From: Gammaproteobacteria bacterium
GTDB lineage: Bacteria; Pseudomonadota; Gammaproteobacteria; Pseudomonadales; Pseudohongiellaceae
Assembly (NCBI GenBank): GCA_028818225.1
Contig: JAPPOG010000051.1
Coordinates: forward strand, 1 to 64,000
Direction of reading: 5' to 3'
Length of the DNA: 64,000 nucleotides
Shown: positions 43,845 through 53,466 of the stretch, in pieces
Numbering within the stretch: the stretch's first letter is position 1
Layout of the letters: every line of letters begins with the position of its first letter
Position numbers and translations under genes: made by a program
The notes under the pieces: generated by a model
What the model saw: the letters and a program-made list of their open reading frames with translations, nothing else
Told to the model about the DNA's origin: nothing
Databases searched by the model: none

Positions 43845-45626
43845 ATGGTAGTTAAACAGATGATCACAACTCTCCCGGTCAAGTCTAAATTTCTGACACT
43901 AACTTTTTTACCATGGCTTACTGCAGCCTTTCTTTGTCAGTTAGCATTCGCCCAATCTGCATTCGACAACTATGAAAACGTTAGCCTTGAAGAATTAGCT
44001 GATCCTCCAGCTGAAGACTGGTTGATGTGGCGACGCACTGGAGATCACTGGGGTTATAGTCCCCTCGACCAAATAAATAAGGAAAATGTTTCTTCTTTAA
44101 GATTGGCTTTCGCCTGGACCATGGAACCCGGTCTACAGGAAACTACAGCACTGGTTCGTAACGGTATTATGTATTTACCTCAGGCCTGTGATTTTATCGA
44201 AGCAATAGACGCTACCGACGGCACATTGTTATGGGAATACCGTCGAGATCCAGTCGATCACATTGCTTCACTCTCTTGCGCTAATCGCAATGCAACGCTT
44301 TATAAAGATCAACTTATAATTGCTACCCGCGATGCCTACCTGGTTTCGCTGAATGCCATTAGCGGTGAAGTGACCTGGGAGCAACGCGTTGGCGACTGGA
44401 CCATTGGACAACATTATTCCGGTGGACCGCAGGTATTGGATGGAAAAATTATCGCCGGGATGTCCGGTTGTTACTACATTAATACAGGTTGTTGGATTAC
44501 CGCCCACAATCCGGATACTGGTGAAGAACTGTGGCGAACCAATACGGTACCGAGAATTGGAGAACCTGGCGGTGAGACCTGGGGAGATGTTCCCAATGAG
44601 CAACGACGGGGCGGTTCAGCCTGGATGCCTGCCAGCTACGACCCGGAACACGATTTAATTTACCAGGGAATTGCCGTACCGATCCCCTGGGGGTCGATTC
44701 AAAGAGACACTCGTGGGGGCGATGTACTCTATACCAATTCCACCATAGCCCTGGATGCAGACACCGGTGAGATCGAATGGTATTTCCAGCACATTCCCGG
44801 TGGAAACTGGGACCAGGATCATCCCTTCGAAAGAATAGTTGTTGAATCAGAGGTCATGCCAAATCCCGATGCAGTGTCCTGGATTAATCCCAATATTCAG
44901 TCATCAGAAAGGCGAAAGTTGGTAACTGGCATACCTGGCAAGCCCGGCATAATCTGGACGATGGATGCCGAGACCGGCGAATTTCTCTGGGCAAAAGAAA
45001 CCAATTACCAGAATGTCATAGTCGGCGTTGATATCGAAAACCATAAAGGTATTACCAATCCGGAAATCGATATCACCGAGATCAGGCAGCGAAAATTAGT
45101 CTGCCCCACAACCACCGGCGGCATAAATTGGAACTCTGTTGGTTACAGTCCACGAACCAACGCACTCTATGCTCCTACCAATAATACTTGCATGGATTAC
45201 TATTTAAATCCGGTTAATCCCGTTGTAGGCGGCTATCACAGCTCTGCCACCTCGAGGAAAATTTCTGTACCGGAAAGCGATGGCCAGATTGGTATCTTTA
45301 CCGCTGTCAATGTAGCAACAGGTGAATCGCTGTGGACTTATCAACAAAGAGCGGCGATTACTGGTTCGGTATTAACTACCGGTGGTGGTCTGGTTTTTGT
45401 TACCGATGACGCGCGCCGCTTTCGTGCATTCGATGCAGATAATGGCGAAATACTATGGGAACAAATTCTGAACTCCTCTGCTGGCGGCTTCCCTACCACT
45501 TACAGTGTCGATGGCGTTCAATACATCGCCATCGCCGCGGGCGGCGGAATTAATCACAGAACTCTCACACCTGAAATTCGGCAACGTAATGGCGGAAATA
45601 TGTTGTTTGTATTCAGGTTGCCTTAA
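43845..45626 (+). CDS. Periplasmic PQQ-dependent dehydrogenase (third of three)
   Basis: A 593-residue quinoprotein. Signal peptide of about 36 residues ([18 protein letters not shown]) then [21 protein letters not shown], shared with the gene at 24909. Propeller W-motifs are clear ([31 protein letters not shown]). Cys residues C-D-F, C-A-N and [10 protein letters not shown] are more frequent than in the other two and could give disulfides. It is probably a periplasmic alcohol dehydrogenase. The ATG at 43845 has no clear ribosome site; a later ATG at 43860 would also give a signal peptide. It is followed 14 bases on by a hexapeptide gene. Confidence 0.9.
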   Translation: MVVKQMITTLPVKSKFLTLTFLPWLTAAFLCQLAFAQSAFDNYENVSLEELADPPAEDWLMWRRTGDHWGYSPLDQINKENVSSLRLAFAWTMEPGLQETTALVRNGIMYLPQACDFIEAIDATDGTLLWEYRRDPVDHIASLSCANRNATLYKDQLIIATRDAYLVSLNAISGEVTWEQRVGDWTIGQHYSGGPQVLDGKIIAGMSGCYYINTGCWITAHNPDTGEELWRTNTVPRIGEPGGETWGDVPNEQRRGGSAWMPASYDPEHDLIYQGIAVPIPWGSIQRDTRGGDVLYTNSTIALDADTGEIEWYFQHIPGGNWDQDHPFERIVVESEVMPNPDAVSWINPNIQSSERRKLVTGIPGKPGIIWTMDAETGEFLWAKETNYQNVIVGVDIENHKGITNPEIDITEIRQRKLVCPTTTGGINWNSVGYSPRTNALYAPTNNTCMDYYLNPVNPVVGGYHSSATSRKISVPESDGQIGIFTAVNVATGESLWTYQQRAAITGSVLTTGGGLVFVTDDARRFRAFDADNGEILWEQILNSSAGGFPTTYSVDGVQYIAIAAGGGINHRTLTPEIRQRNGGNMLFVFRLP

Positions 45627-45640
45627 TTAAGGGAAAAATA

Positions 45641-46174
45641 ATGATTTATAAACTCGGCGACTATGAAGTGGATATTGCTGGTGAGGACTTTTTTGTCGCA
45701 GACAGTGCTACGGTATTGGGCAAAGTAAAATTGGAAAACAATGCCAGCATCTGGTTTGGTGCAGTGCTGCGCGGTGATAATGAGTTAATTACGGTTGGTG
45801 AGGGTTCTAATATTCAGGAATGTGCCGTACTCCATACCGACCCGGGAGTTCCCTGCACAATAGGCAAAAACGTGACCGTTGGTCATCAGGCGATGCTGCA
45901 CGGTTGTACTATTGGTGATAACTCACTGGTAGGCATTAATGCGGTAATTCTTAATGGCGCCAAAATAGGAAGAAACTGCCTGATTGGAGCAAATGCATTA
46001 ATTACAGAAAATAAAGAAATTCCAGACAACTCCCTGGTGATGGGAGCGCCTGCCAAGGTCGTAAAGGAGCTGACCCTGGAACAGCAAGCCGGGCTGCTGC
46101 AAAGCGCTGAACACTACGTCCAGCGCTTTAAGAGGTTTAAGCGCGAATTACAAGCAGACCCGCGTTTTAATTAG
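45641..46174 (+). CDS. Gamma-carbonic-anhydrase-like hexapeptide protein (YrdA type)
   Basis: A 177-residue left-handed beta-helix protein. Hexapeptide turns run from about 25 to 135, with W-F-G-A-V-L-R-G-D near 37-45, H-T-D-P-G (first metal His) near 65, and [10 protein letters not shown] (second and third His) near 80-88, the gamma-CA layout. It lacks the loop with the proton-shuttle Glu of Cam, as do most YrdA/PaaY proteins. It may hydrate CO2 or act as a thioesterase. AGGGAAAAATA before the ATG gives a moderate ribosome site. It lies 14 bases after the PQQ dehydrogenase, hence one operon. Confidence 0.87.
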   Translation: MIYKLGDYEVDIAGEDFFVADSATVLGKVKLENNASIWFGAVLRGDNELITVGEGSNIQECAVLHTDPGVPCTIGKNVTVGHQAMLHGCTIGDNSLVGINAVILNGAKIGRNCLIGANALITENKEIPDNSLVMGAPAKVVKELTLEQQAGLLQSAEHYVQRFKRFKRELQADPRFN

Positions 46175-46184
46175 TATCACGGCG

Positions 46185-46991
46185 CTATTCAATAACTTTG
46201 CGATAAAGGTGCCAGGTGGCATGTCCTAGTATGGGTAAGGTAAATGCCAGCCCAACCAAAAACAGCAAAGCGCCAATTGTCAAAAGCGCTACAACTACAA
46301 TTCCCCAAACGGCAAAAACCCAAAAATTCAAAGTAAACGCCCGAATCGATACTGACATCGCTGTAATTGACGTCACCGGTTTATCCAGTGCAAGGGGAAA
46401 GGCAACTACCGAAATCGCCATGGCAGCAAACGCGAACAGGAAACCGACAAAATTACCGTACGCAATTAACGCTCCGCCATGTCTTGTAGCCAATACTTCA
46501 TTGATGAATAAGGAAAATGACTCCGGATATGTGTTACCAAACAAACCAAAGAAGATTGCTTCAGCCATATACAGCCAGGCCACATAGAGAATCATCATTA
46601 TTAGCGATAGAGCAAGAATAGGCGCAAACGATGAAGTGTGAATAAAGCGAAACGAAGAGCGCCAACGAATTTGTAATCCATTTTCACGTCGCCTGCTCAT
46701 TTCGAAAAAAGCGATGGCAATTATTGGGCCTATCAAGGTGAATCCTGCTACTACAGGAAACGCCAGGTACCTGAAGTCTTGACCGAAAGCAAATAAAGTA
46801 AACAACAAGGCAAACAAAGCATAAAAGAGAATAATTAAGGGTATGGAACTTGGCTTAGCCCCATAGTCGTCATAACCCTCTCGCAGTGCTTGCCACAAGT
46901 CGTCGAGAATTAACTTACGAATGGAAATATCTTTTGATGATAATGCAATATCTTCAAATGCAGGCTCATCATGATGAGTGAGTTCAACCAT
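46185..46991 (-). CDS. DUF2189 integral membrane protein
   Basis: A protein of about 268 residues. Six hydrophobic segments with K/R-rich junctions, and R-R-E-N-G-L-Q-I-R-W near 100 in the family style, match DUF2189. Proteins of this family are inner-membrane and uncharacterised; proximity to cytochrome genes occurs in some genomes. I place the start at ATG 46991 because AGGAGGT stands 9 bases ahead; the frame from 47132 carries no ribosome site and a low-quality lead. It is convergent with the gamma-CA-like gene (10 bases between stops). Confidence 0.8.
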   Translation of the reverse strand: MVELTHHDEPAFEDIALSSKDISIRKLILDDLWQALREGYDDYGAKPSSIPLIILFYALFALLFTLFAFGQDFRYLAFPVVAGFTLIGPIIAIAFFEMSRRRENGLQIRWRSSFRFIHTSSFAPILALSLIMMILYVAWLYMAEAIFFGLFGNTYPESFSLFINEVLATRHGGALIAYGNFVGFLFAFAAMAISVVAFPLALDKPVTSITAMSVSIRAFTLNFWVFAVWGIVVVALLTIGALLFLVGLAFTLPILGHATWHLYRKVIE

Positions 46992-47234
46992 GCCGATACT
47001 ACCTCCTGATCCAAGTCCGCAGTATGGGCGCTCACTTATGCTACTTGCTGAACTACCTGCCTGGGCGCGGCCCAAGAAGCAAATGCTAAATGGCAGATTT
47101 GATGTCCTTGTCCCCACACGTGCAGAACACAAAACAAAATCTATCCTTAACTAGAGTCTATCAGTCTACTCCTCAAGATTAGTCTTAAAAACCCTTATTT
47201 TACGGCTCGACTAATATTTGCAATGCTTTAGCAT

Positions 47235-47262
47235 AAAAAAACCCGGCATGTGCCGGGCTTTT
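47235..47262 (-). terminator. Rho-independent terminator after WxGDTLVVETTN paralogue 2
   Basis: CCCGGCA/TGCCGGG stem with a two-base loop and T-run on the minus-strand side. It lies about 30 bases after the stop of the gene at 47293. Confidence 0.88.
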
Positions 47263-47292
47263 CGATTTTTAGAATACACTTTCGTTTACAAT

Positions 47293-48318
47293 TTAATCGT
47301 TTCCTTGTCCCTGGGCCTCTCTATGTTCGCGCTCCCGAACCCGCGCTCCCATCAGTGTTGCCGACATGGCGTAGTTTCCTTCATGACAGGCATATTCGTA
47401 AGGCACCTGATCAGATTTAGGCCAAACAAACTCTCCCCCATAGGAGTCTGTGTAATCCGCATCATTAACCATGAAGCTATACAGAAGGCCACCATCACTG
47501 ATTGGCGTGAATCGTTCGGTTACTGTGCGATCGGCCGGTTGGTAAGGCTGATCCAGGAAATTAGTAGTTTCAACAACTAGCGTATCGCCTTCCCACCAAC
47601 CGATTGAATCTCCATCAAAAGTCGCCAGATCAGCAGATTTATGATTCTCATCATCAATACGAATAATGCGCGCCCAGTGCATCCATTCGATATAAATCAT
47701 CATGTACTCATCGGTTTGCACAATGGTCTTAAGGTTATTGTAAACCAAAGGCCTGATTGGAATGGATGCGGCACCTGTATAAATGCAGCGAACCCCAAGA
47801 GTTTGGTTTTCAGGACCATCGTAAGGCTGGTCTCCAGTCTCTAACCACCAGGCGCCATCTCTCTCTGGCCAGGCAAATTTTGGTGCAGCATCTGCTTTGG
47901 CCTGACCCTCACTTGTTCTTGCTGGCATACGGCCGTTTTCCGGGTAAGTTAGAATTGAGGTTCGATAGCGACCATCGATAGTAAATCCATCATTTCCGCG
48001 GTCGAACCAGAAATCGTTATAGGAGCCGATATTGCCTCCCGCTTCTGGTGCTCCTCTCTCCGGGTCACTGGGATCAGCATCGTTGGCACGAATTCCCATC
48101 TCACGATCCCGTAAAGCTTGTACTTCTTCTTCTGTCAGGTAGAGCCGATCGCCATAAGCTGTCGGCCGCTGAAAAGGAGTAAGACTGGAAATATCATAAT
48201 TGCCATTAAAGTCCGGTTTGCCCGACGCGGTTCTGGGAAAGTCGTCCTGTGCGGTGACAGAGGCGGGTGCCAATAAAATGGGTATAGCAGTAAATAAGAG
48301 CTTTAAGATGGTCTTCAT
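47293..48318 (-). CDS. Exported protein of the WxGDTLVVETTN family, paralogue 2
   Basis: A 341-residue exported protein. Signal peptide cleaved near T-A-Q-D, then R-T-A-S-G-K-P-D-F-N-G-N-Y-D and S-S-L-T-P-F-Q-R-P. G-D-S-I-G-W-W-E-G-D-T-L-V-V-E-T-T-N-F is central, and Y-E-Y-A-C-H-E-G-N-Y-A-M-S closes it. It is very close to the gene at 55161 over the whole length, so the pair is a fairly recent duplication, whereas 31914 and 52491 form a second pair. Function is unknown. The His-Cys ending could bind a metal. The long gap on both sides suggests its own promoter; a strong terminator follows. Confidence 0.8.
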   Translation of the reverse strand: MKTILKLLFTAIPILLAPASVTAQDDFPRTASGKPDFNGNYDISSLTPFQRPTAYGDRLYLTEEEVQALRDREMGIRANDADPSDPERGAPEAGGNIGSYNDFWFDRGNDGFTIDGRYRTSILTYPENGRMPARTSEGQAKADAAPKFAWPERDGAWWLETGDQPYDGPENQTLGVRCIYTGAASIPIRPLVYNNLKTIVQTDEYMMIYIEWMHWARIIRIDDENHKSADLATFDGDSIGWWEGDTLVVETTNFLDQPYQPADRTVTERFTPISDGGLLYSFMVNDADYTDSYGGEFVWPKSDQVPYEYACHEGNYAMSATLMGARVREREHREAQGQGND

Positions 48319-48518
48319 GTTTTCCTCCTGGGGGAAGCATGTAGTAGGACCGCAAAATGAATTCTGTTGTGAATTCTATGCAGTTCCAAAGCTGGTGTTA
48401 CTTGCCAGTGGGACCTGAGTTTAGCATAAGCCTGAATGTCTACAGAATGATTTTAGCTATCCCAGTTTTATCGAATTCAGTAAACTGTACAGTCTTAATT
48501 TGCCAAGGAGGACCTTGA

Positions 48519-48941
48519 ATGATTTCCGTCAACCGCCTGAGTATCGAAGATGCACGCGTGCTTCTTGAAGGAGCACGCACCAAAGCCGAAGAAATTGGTG
48601 TACCCATGTGCATTGCGGTTACCGACGACTCAGGCAATCTAATTGCGTTCGAGCGCATGGATGGCGGCAAGGCACACAGCATTCAAGTTGCCCAGGACAA
48701 GGCCTTTACTGCAGGCTCAGCTCGTAAAGCTACACATGAATATAATGCGGTAAATACGCCAGGAAATTTAGCTTTCGGCATTCACACTGAAGCCGGCGGG
48801 CGCATAAGCACTGTTGGAGGTGGATTACCAGTTATGGTTGATGGCGATTGCATCGGTGGAATCGGAGCGAGTTCTGGTTCTCCGCAACAAGACATGGAAG
48901 TTTCTCAGGCAGGTCTCGAGCATTTCCTGGCTTCGCTTTAA
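48519..48941 (+). CDS. GlcG/HbpS-family small protein
   Basis: A 140-residue protein of the GlcG/HbpS fold. I-A-V-T-D-D-S-G-N-L-I-A-F-E-R-M-D-G near 30-48, K-A-F-T-A-G near 66 and G-G-x-P-V-M-V-D-G near 105 are the family marks, with G-G-I-G-A-S-S-G near 115. Members bind haem or corrinoid and often support glycolate or other oxidation; HbpS senses oxidative stress. No signal peptide is visible. Ribosome site: AAGGAGG lies 7 bases before ATG 48519. It precedes the acetoacetyl-CoA synthetase by 35 bases. Confidence 0.87.
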   Translation: MISVNRLSIEDARVLLEGARTKAEEIGVPMCIAVTDDSGNLIAFERMDGGKAHSIQVAQDKAFTAGSARKATHEYNAVNTPGNLAFGIHTEAGGRISTVGGGLPVMVDGDCIGGIGASSGSPQQDMEVSQAGLEHFLASL

Positions 48942-48976
48942 ACAAATTATTCATCCGCAATTAGCACTTCTTAAGA

Positions 48977-50908
48977 ATGCCTGTTATGGAAGCCTTATGG
49001 AATCCGCCAACCGAGCAAAACTCGGCAATGGCAAGATTTCAGGACACAGTCAATTCAAGCTTTAAATTGCAACTGACTGACTATCACTCGCTGTGGAGTT
49101 GGTCGGTGGAAGATGTTGAGCGTTTCTGGGGATTCTGGTGGCAGCAGGCAGACCTTATTGCCAGTCACCAACCAACATCAGTTTTTAAAAAAGGCCAATC
49201 GTTTGAATCGGACACCTGGTTCGTCGATGCGAGACTAAACTTCGCCGAAAATTTATTTCGCTATCGAGACGAAACCAGCGCCATTGTATTTCGAGGAGAA
49301 GATGGAAGCCGTGAAGAACTTAGTTACAGGCAATTATTTGAGTTAGCCTCCCGGGTTGCTGCTGAATTTCAGCAGCTGGGTATCGGGCCCGGCGATAGAG
49401 TCGCCGCAATAATGCCAAACAGGCCTGAAACTATTATCGCCATGCTGGCTACAACTTGGTTAGGCGCAATCTGGTCCAGTTGCTCCCCTGACTTTGGCAC
49501 AGACGGAATCCTCGAGCGTTTTGAACAAATCGAGCCGAAGTTACTCATAGCGATCGATGGATACCAGTTTAAAGGCAAAACAATTTCTGTTTGTGACAAA
49601 GTAGAATCGATTCGCGCCAGATTGGATTGTCTCTGCGTAGTGATTGAGTGGCAACGGAGCGGTCATATCAATGAATCAATTTCCTGGCAGCAGCTAATAG
49701 ACAGCTCAAGACCTGCGCCGGAATTTCACCAGTTAGCATTCAATGATCCGCTCTACATATTATTTTCATCTGGTACTACTGGAAAACCGAAATGCATCGT
49801 CCACGGTGTCGGCGGCACGCTATTACAACATGTTAAAGAACATCGCCTGCACACAAATGTGGATCGTGGTGATGTATTGTTCTATTTCACTACCTGCGGC
49901 TGGATGATGTGGAACTGGCTAGTTTCAGGACTAGCCAGTGGCTGTACCTTATTGTTATTCGATGGTAATCCATTCTTTCCGCAAGCGGACTCACTTATAA
50001 AAGTTGCTGAAGAAGAAGGCATCACAGTTTTCGGCACGTCAGCGAAATATCTTTCCGCACTGCAGAAAGAAGAAGTCAGGCCTGCCGAACGATATTCGTT
50101 ACCGAAATTGAGAACCATTCTTTCTACTGGCTCGCCCTTGGTGCCAGAGTCATTCGATTATGTATATGCAGACTTTAAAGCTGATGTGCAACTATGTTCA
50201 ATATCTGGCGGCACAGACATAGTTTCCTGCTTTGCACTGGGCTGCCCCACTTTACCGGTTCATAGAGGCGAACTGCAGTGCCGGGGGCTCGGCATGGCAG
50301 TGGATGTCTGGGATTCCCAGGGAAAATCTGTGAGAAATGAGGCTGGCGAACTTGTCTGCACAAAACCCTTTCCTTCAAAACCTGTCTTTTTCTGGAACGA
50401 TACAGATGGTCAGCGCTATCACAATGCGTACTTCAAACGCTTCGACAATGTCTGGTGTCATGGAGATTGGGCGGAGCTCACAGACAATAATGGCTTGATA
50501 ATAAGCGGCCGCAGCGATGCCGTATTAAATCCAGGTGGAGTGCGTATCGGCACGGCCGAAATCTATCGACAAGTGGAGCGTATTCCCCAAGTCATGGAAT
50601 CGATTGCTGTAGGCCAGGAGTGGGAGGGTGACGTTCGGGTAGTACTTTTCGTGATCTTAAGAGAAGGTACAGATTTAACTAATGCTCTGCAGGATGAAAT
50701 AAAAAAGTCGCTCCGTAAACACGCAAGCCCCAGGCATGTGCCGGCCAAAATACTGCAAGTAAGTGATATTCCCCGAACCAGAAGCGGAAAAATTACCGAG
50801 CTTGCAGTGCGGGATGCCATCAATAATCGGCCAATCGGAAACACAGAAGCATTGGCAAATCCCGCAGCACTGGAAGAATTCAAGGAGCGTAAAGAATTAG
50901 CAGATTAG
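48977..50908 (+). CDS. Acetoacetyl-CoA synthetase
   Basis: A 643-residue cytoplasmic adenylate-forming ligase (ANL superfamily) that activates acetoacetate with CoA and ATP. The lead W-S-W-S-V-E-D-V-E-R-F-W-G-F-W is the acetyl-CoA synthetase N-domain. The P-loop-like L-F-S-S-G-T-T-G-K-P-K near 270, the A5 region S-I-S-G-G-T-D near 410, and the conserved Lys near the end in R-T-R-S-G-K-I-T-E are present. Overall character matches AcsA/AACS. It would let the cell use acetoacetate or polyhydroxybutyrate products. It may be cotranscribed with the GlcG-like gene. The upstream ATG at 48977 is used, with TTAAGAATG and no clear ribosome site; M6 is an alternative. Confidence 0.92.
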   Translation: MPVMEALWNPPTEQNSAMARFQDTVNSSFKLQLTDYHSLWSWSVEDVERFWGFWWQQADLIASHQPTSVFKKGQSFESDTWFVDARLNFAENLFRYRDETSAIVFRGEDGSREELSYRQLFELASRVAAEFQQLGIGPGDRVAAIMPNRPETIIAMLATTWLGAIWSSCSPDFGTDGILERFEQIEPKLLIAIDGYQFKGKTISVCDKVESIRARLDCLCVVIEWQRSGHINESISWQQLIDSSRPAPEFHQLAFNDPLYILFSSGTTGKPKCIVHGVGGTLLQHVKEHRLHTNVDRGDVLFYFTTCGWMMWNWLVSGLASGCTLLLFDGNPFFPQADSLIKVAEEEGITVFGTSAKYLSALQKEEVRPAERYSLPKLRTILSTGSPLVPESFDYVYADFKADVQLCSISGGTDIVSCFALGCPTLPVHRGELQCRGLGMAVDVWDSQGKSVRNEAGELVCTKPFPSKPVFFWNDTDGQRYHNAYFKRFDNVWCHGDWAELTDNNGLIISGRSDAVLNPGGVRIGTAEIYRQVERIPQVMESIAVGQEWEGDVRVVLFVILREGTDLTNALQDEIKKSLRKHASPRHVPAKILQVSDIPRTRSGKITELAVRDAINNRPIGNTEALANPAALEEFKERKELAD

Positions 50909-50987
50909 TTCCTCGTTTAACTTGCACCAAGTTTATTTTCCATTATGGTATTGGCTTATGCATAACCCTATTGATCCGAAATCTATT

Positions 50988-51872
50988 ATGTATCGCACAA
51001 TACTGATGCTTATCGGCGTATTGAGTCTTACCACCTGCGCGGGATTAAATTATGTAGACGTCGAATCAACCAACCAGAACAGCAGGGTAAACTATTTAGT
51101 AATACATGCTACCTCAGAATACTTCGATGAATCGCTGAGGCTATTAAGCACCAGAAATATGAACCCAGTTAGTTCGCATTACCTGGTTCCATACCTGGAA
51201 GATCCAACATATGACAGAAACAAACTACGCATATATCGCCTGGTGGATGAGAACAGGCGCGCATGGCATGCTGGCATAAGTCAATGGGGTAATGAGTCTT
51301 CACTTAATGATCGCTCGATTGGTATCGAGGTAGTAAATAACTTCAAGTGCAACGAATTGGAAACCTATATTGATGAAGAAGTAATGATCGATCTGGAATG
51401 TACTTTCCCTTCCTACCCAGCAACGCAGATTGATATTCTTGTAGAACTAATTAATGAAATACTGGTTCGCCATCCAGGAATCGACCCAGTCGATGTCGTT
51501 GCGCATGCGGACATCGCTCCCAATCGTAAATCCGATCCCGGCCCCGAATTTCCATGGGAGCAACTTTACGCGAGAGGAATTGGTGCCTGGTACGATGACG
51601 AAACGGTATTACGCTATTCACTCGAAATCGAACGCAATAAACCCAGCGTTCTCCAGCTTCAATGCGCTTTAGCTAGCTATGGCTATCCCATAGAAATTAC
51701 CGGCACACACGATTTGCAAAGCCAGTTCGCGTTTCGTGCTTTTCAACTCCATTATCGAGCGGCTGATTTCAGCGGCATAATAGATACAGAAACGGCAGCA
51801 ATTCTTTACGCATTGAACGAAAAATACCGCGGCAATAGTCAACGTAATTGCGCAGAGCCCAGTGAGAGCTAA
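50988..51872 (+). CDS. AmiD-like N-acetylmuramoyl-L-alanine amidase, probable lipoprotein
   Basis: About 294 residues. Start ATG 50988 gives a lipoprotein-like signal (T-I-L-M-L-I-G-V-L-S-L-T-T-C), although position -1 is Thr and the box is imperfect. The Amidase_2 zinc site is visible: Y-L-V-I-H-A-T-S near 40 (His), V-V-A-H-A-D-I-A-P near 170 (His) and S-D-P-G (Asp). E-L-L-X type Glu in G-I-E-V-V-N fits catalysis. A PG_binding_1 domain follows (about 220-290, L-Q-C-A-L-A-S-Y-G-Y). It cleaves the MurNAc-peptide link and anhydro-muropeptides at the outer membrane, as E. coli AmiD does. The stop overlaps that of the convergent cupin gene by four bases. Confidence 0.88.
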   Translation: MYRTILMLIGVLSLTTCAGLNYVDVESTNQNSRVNYLVIHATSEYFDESLRLLSTRNMNPVSSHYLVPYLEDPTYDRNKLRIYRLVDENRRAWHAGISQWGNESSLNDRSIGIEVVNNFKCNELETYIDEEVMIDLECTFPSYPATQIDILVELINEILVRHPGIDPVDVVAHADIAPNRKSDPGPEFPWEQLYARGIGAWYDDETVLRYSLEIERNKPSVLQLQCALASYGYPIEITGTHDLQSQFAFRAFQLHYRAADFSGIIDTETAAILYALNEKYRGNSQRNCAEPSES

Positions 51873-52327
51873 TATTCTTCGGTTCTGAATCTAACCTCCA
51901 GATATCCAACTACCCCCTCCACAGCCGTATACTGATGGGGAGTTCCACGAGGAATTAGGACCAGGTCACCTACTGTGACTCGCTGCGAATAACCACCTTC
52001 GATACTGGCCGCACCACCACTCTCGGGCCGCACTGCGATCCCGCCGGTAGTTAGTATGCCAGCACCCTCTACAATGTAGTGCAGCTCCGTACCATCCGGA
52101 TGAACGATAGCCCCGGCTGGCTCATTGCGTCGGATCATATGAATATTGTAATCCTCACCAACACTAATCACGCCTATTCCAAGAAATGGCCGCTGAGAAA
52201 GTGATGCAGCCAGGTCTGTACCGATATCATCCGCATAGAAATATTGGGCTGGAGGCATTGAGTCTTGCGCCCAAACCAGAGCAGTGGCACTCAATATAAA
52301 ACTTAAGGAGATTAAAATTTTCTTCAT
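51869..52327 (-). CDS. Exported small cupin protein
   Basis: About 152 residues. Signal peptide (I-L-I-S-L-S-F-I-L-S-A-T-A-L-V-W-A-Q) from ATG 52327; the longer frame from 52414 lacks a ribosome site. Single cupin barrel: motif 1 E-L-H-Y-I-V-E-G-A-G near 85 and motif 2 I-P-R-G-T-P-H-Q-Y near 125. Only one or two of the usual metal ligands are visible in motif 1 (H, E), so metal binding is uncertain. Periplasmic cupins of this type are uncharacterised. It overlaps the amidase stop by four bases. Confidence 0.75.
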   Translation of the reverse strand: MKKILISLSFILSATALVWAQDSMPPAQYFYADDIGTDLAASLSQRPFLGIGVISVGEDYNIHMIRRNEPAGAIVHPDGTELHYIVEGAGILTTGGIAVRPESGGAASIEGGYSQRVTVGDLVLIPRGTPHQYTAVEGVVGYLEVRFRTEEY

Positions 52328-52490
52328 GTGAATTACCAGGATTTTATTTTGTGCGCGTATTTCAGCACAAATAGTTGGACCTGTAATCAATAGCCACCTG
52401 TTTGATAACAGCAAATTATTCCCTGGAGCGGATGAATAGAGTAACCTTAAGCGTTAATCAACAAGAACAACTCAACTGGATAGTGTCATC

Positions 52491-53456
52491 ATGGTCAAAA
52501 AGAGTTTGTTGCTGCTAATTACCATGGGTGGAATGGCAGCTGCGTATGCGCAGGAAACTAACTGGGAACAACGCACTGCAGATGGGCACCCCGATCTGCA
52601 GGGTGTTTGGGGAAATAACACCATTACTCCCGTGGAGAGGCCGGACAGATTTGGCGAACGTCAATACCTGACGGAAGAGGAACAGACGCTTCTGCAGCGA
52701 CGTATTAGTGAAATCACCCAGGAAGGAGGCGATGCATTATTTGGAGATGGTGTATTCGATGCAGCATTTTCTGGCGAAGTTATATCTTACGACCCTTCCA
52801 CCGGGAATTATGATCAATCATGGTTGGTAGAACGCTCAGTTCATAACAGGACCTCCCAAATAATCGACCCTCCTGATGGCAAGTTTCCACCGCTCGTCGG
52901 AGATTCGGATGGACTAACCTTTAATCGTCCACAACGAGGCAACACCGCACCTTCTTCCTGGACAGATTTAACCGTTGATGATCGCTGCATAAGTTATGGC
53001 GCACCCTATTTAAACGCCGGTTACAACAGTTACTGGCAAATTGTGCAATCGAGGAATCATGTGGTAATTGTGCAGGAAATGATGCACGACGCGCGTATTG
53101 TTCCATTAATAGAGGGCCCGCAGTTGGACGATAAGATTCAACTCTGGCACGGCGACTCAAGAGGCTACTTCGACGACAATACCCTTGTTGTTGAAACTAC
53201 AAATTTTTCCGGTAAAAGCACTTTCGGCCATAATCGCTCGAGAAAAAATATTGAACGATTTACCCGCCTGAATGAAAACCAATTGCTTTATCAAATTACA
53301 GTAGATCAGCCAGACACCTACAGCACACCGTATACGCGGGAATTTATTATGGATTTCACGCCGGACCCCATTTACGAATACGCATGCCATGAAGGTAACT
53401 ACTCCATGGCAAATATTCTTAGAGGAGCCAGGGTTCAGGAAGGTTCTATTGAGTAG
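52491..53456 (+). CDS. Exported protein of the WxGDTLVVETTN family, paralogue 3
   Basis: A 321-residue exported protein with a short signal peptide (M-A-A-A-Y-A-Q). It aligns over its length with the gene at 31914: D-G-H-P-D-L-Q-G-V-W-G-N-N-T-I-T-P-V-E-R-P-D, S-Y-D-P-S-T-G-N-Y and Q-I-I-D-P-P. In the signature, G-W-W-E-G-D is changed to G-Y-F-D-D-N before T-L-V-V-E-T-T-N-F, so the sequence is divergent at what may be the binding site. Closing C-H-E-G-N-Y remains. Function unknown. It converges on the PilZ gene (10 bases between stops). Confidence 0.8.
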   Translation: MVKKSLLLLITMGGMAAAYAQETNWEQRTADGHPDLQGVWGNNTITPVERPDRFGERQYLTEEEQTLLQRRISEITQEGGDALFGDGVFDAAFSGEVISYDPSTGNYDQSWLVERSVHNRTSQIIDPPDGKFPPLVGDSDGLTFNRPQRGNTAPSSWTDLTVDDRCISYGAPYLNAGYNSYWQIVQSRNHVVIVQEMMHDARIVPLIEGPQLDDKIQLWHGDSRGYFDDNTLVVETTNFSGKSTFGHNRSRKNIERFTRLNENQLLYQITVDQPDTYSTPYTREFIMDFTPDPIYEYACHEGNYSMANILRGARVQEGSIE

Positions 53457-53466
53457 GCCTACAGAT

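Noticed and set aside
46992-47132. N-terminal extension of the DUF2189 frame to 47132
   Set aside because: It has no ribosome site, is Cys/Ser-rich and unlike the family; a strong AGGAGGT precedes ATG 46991.
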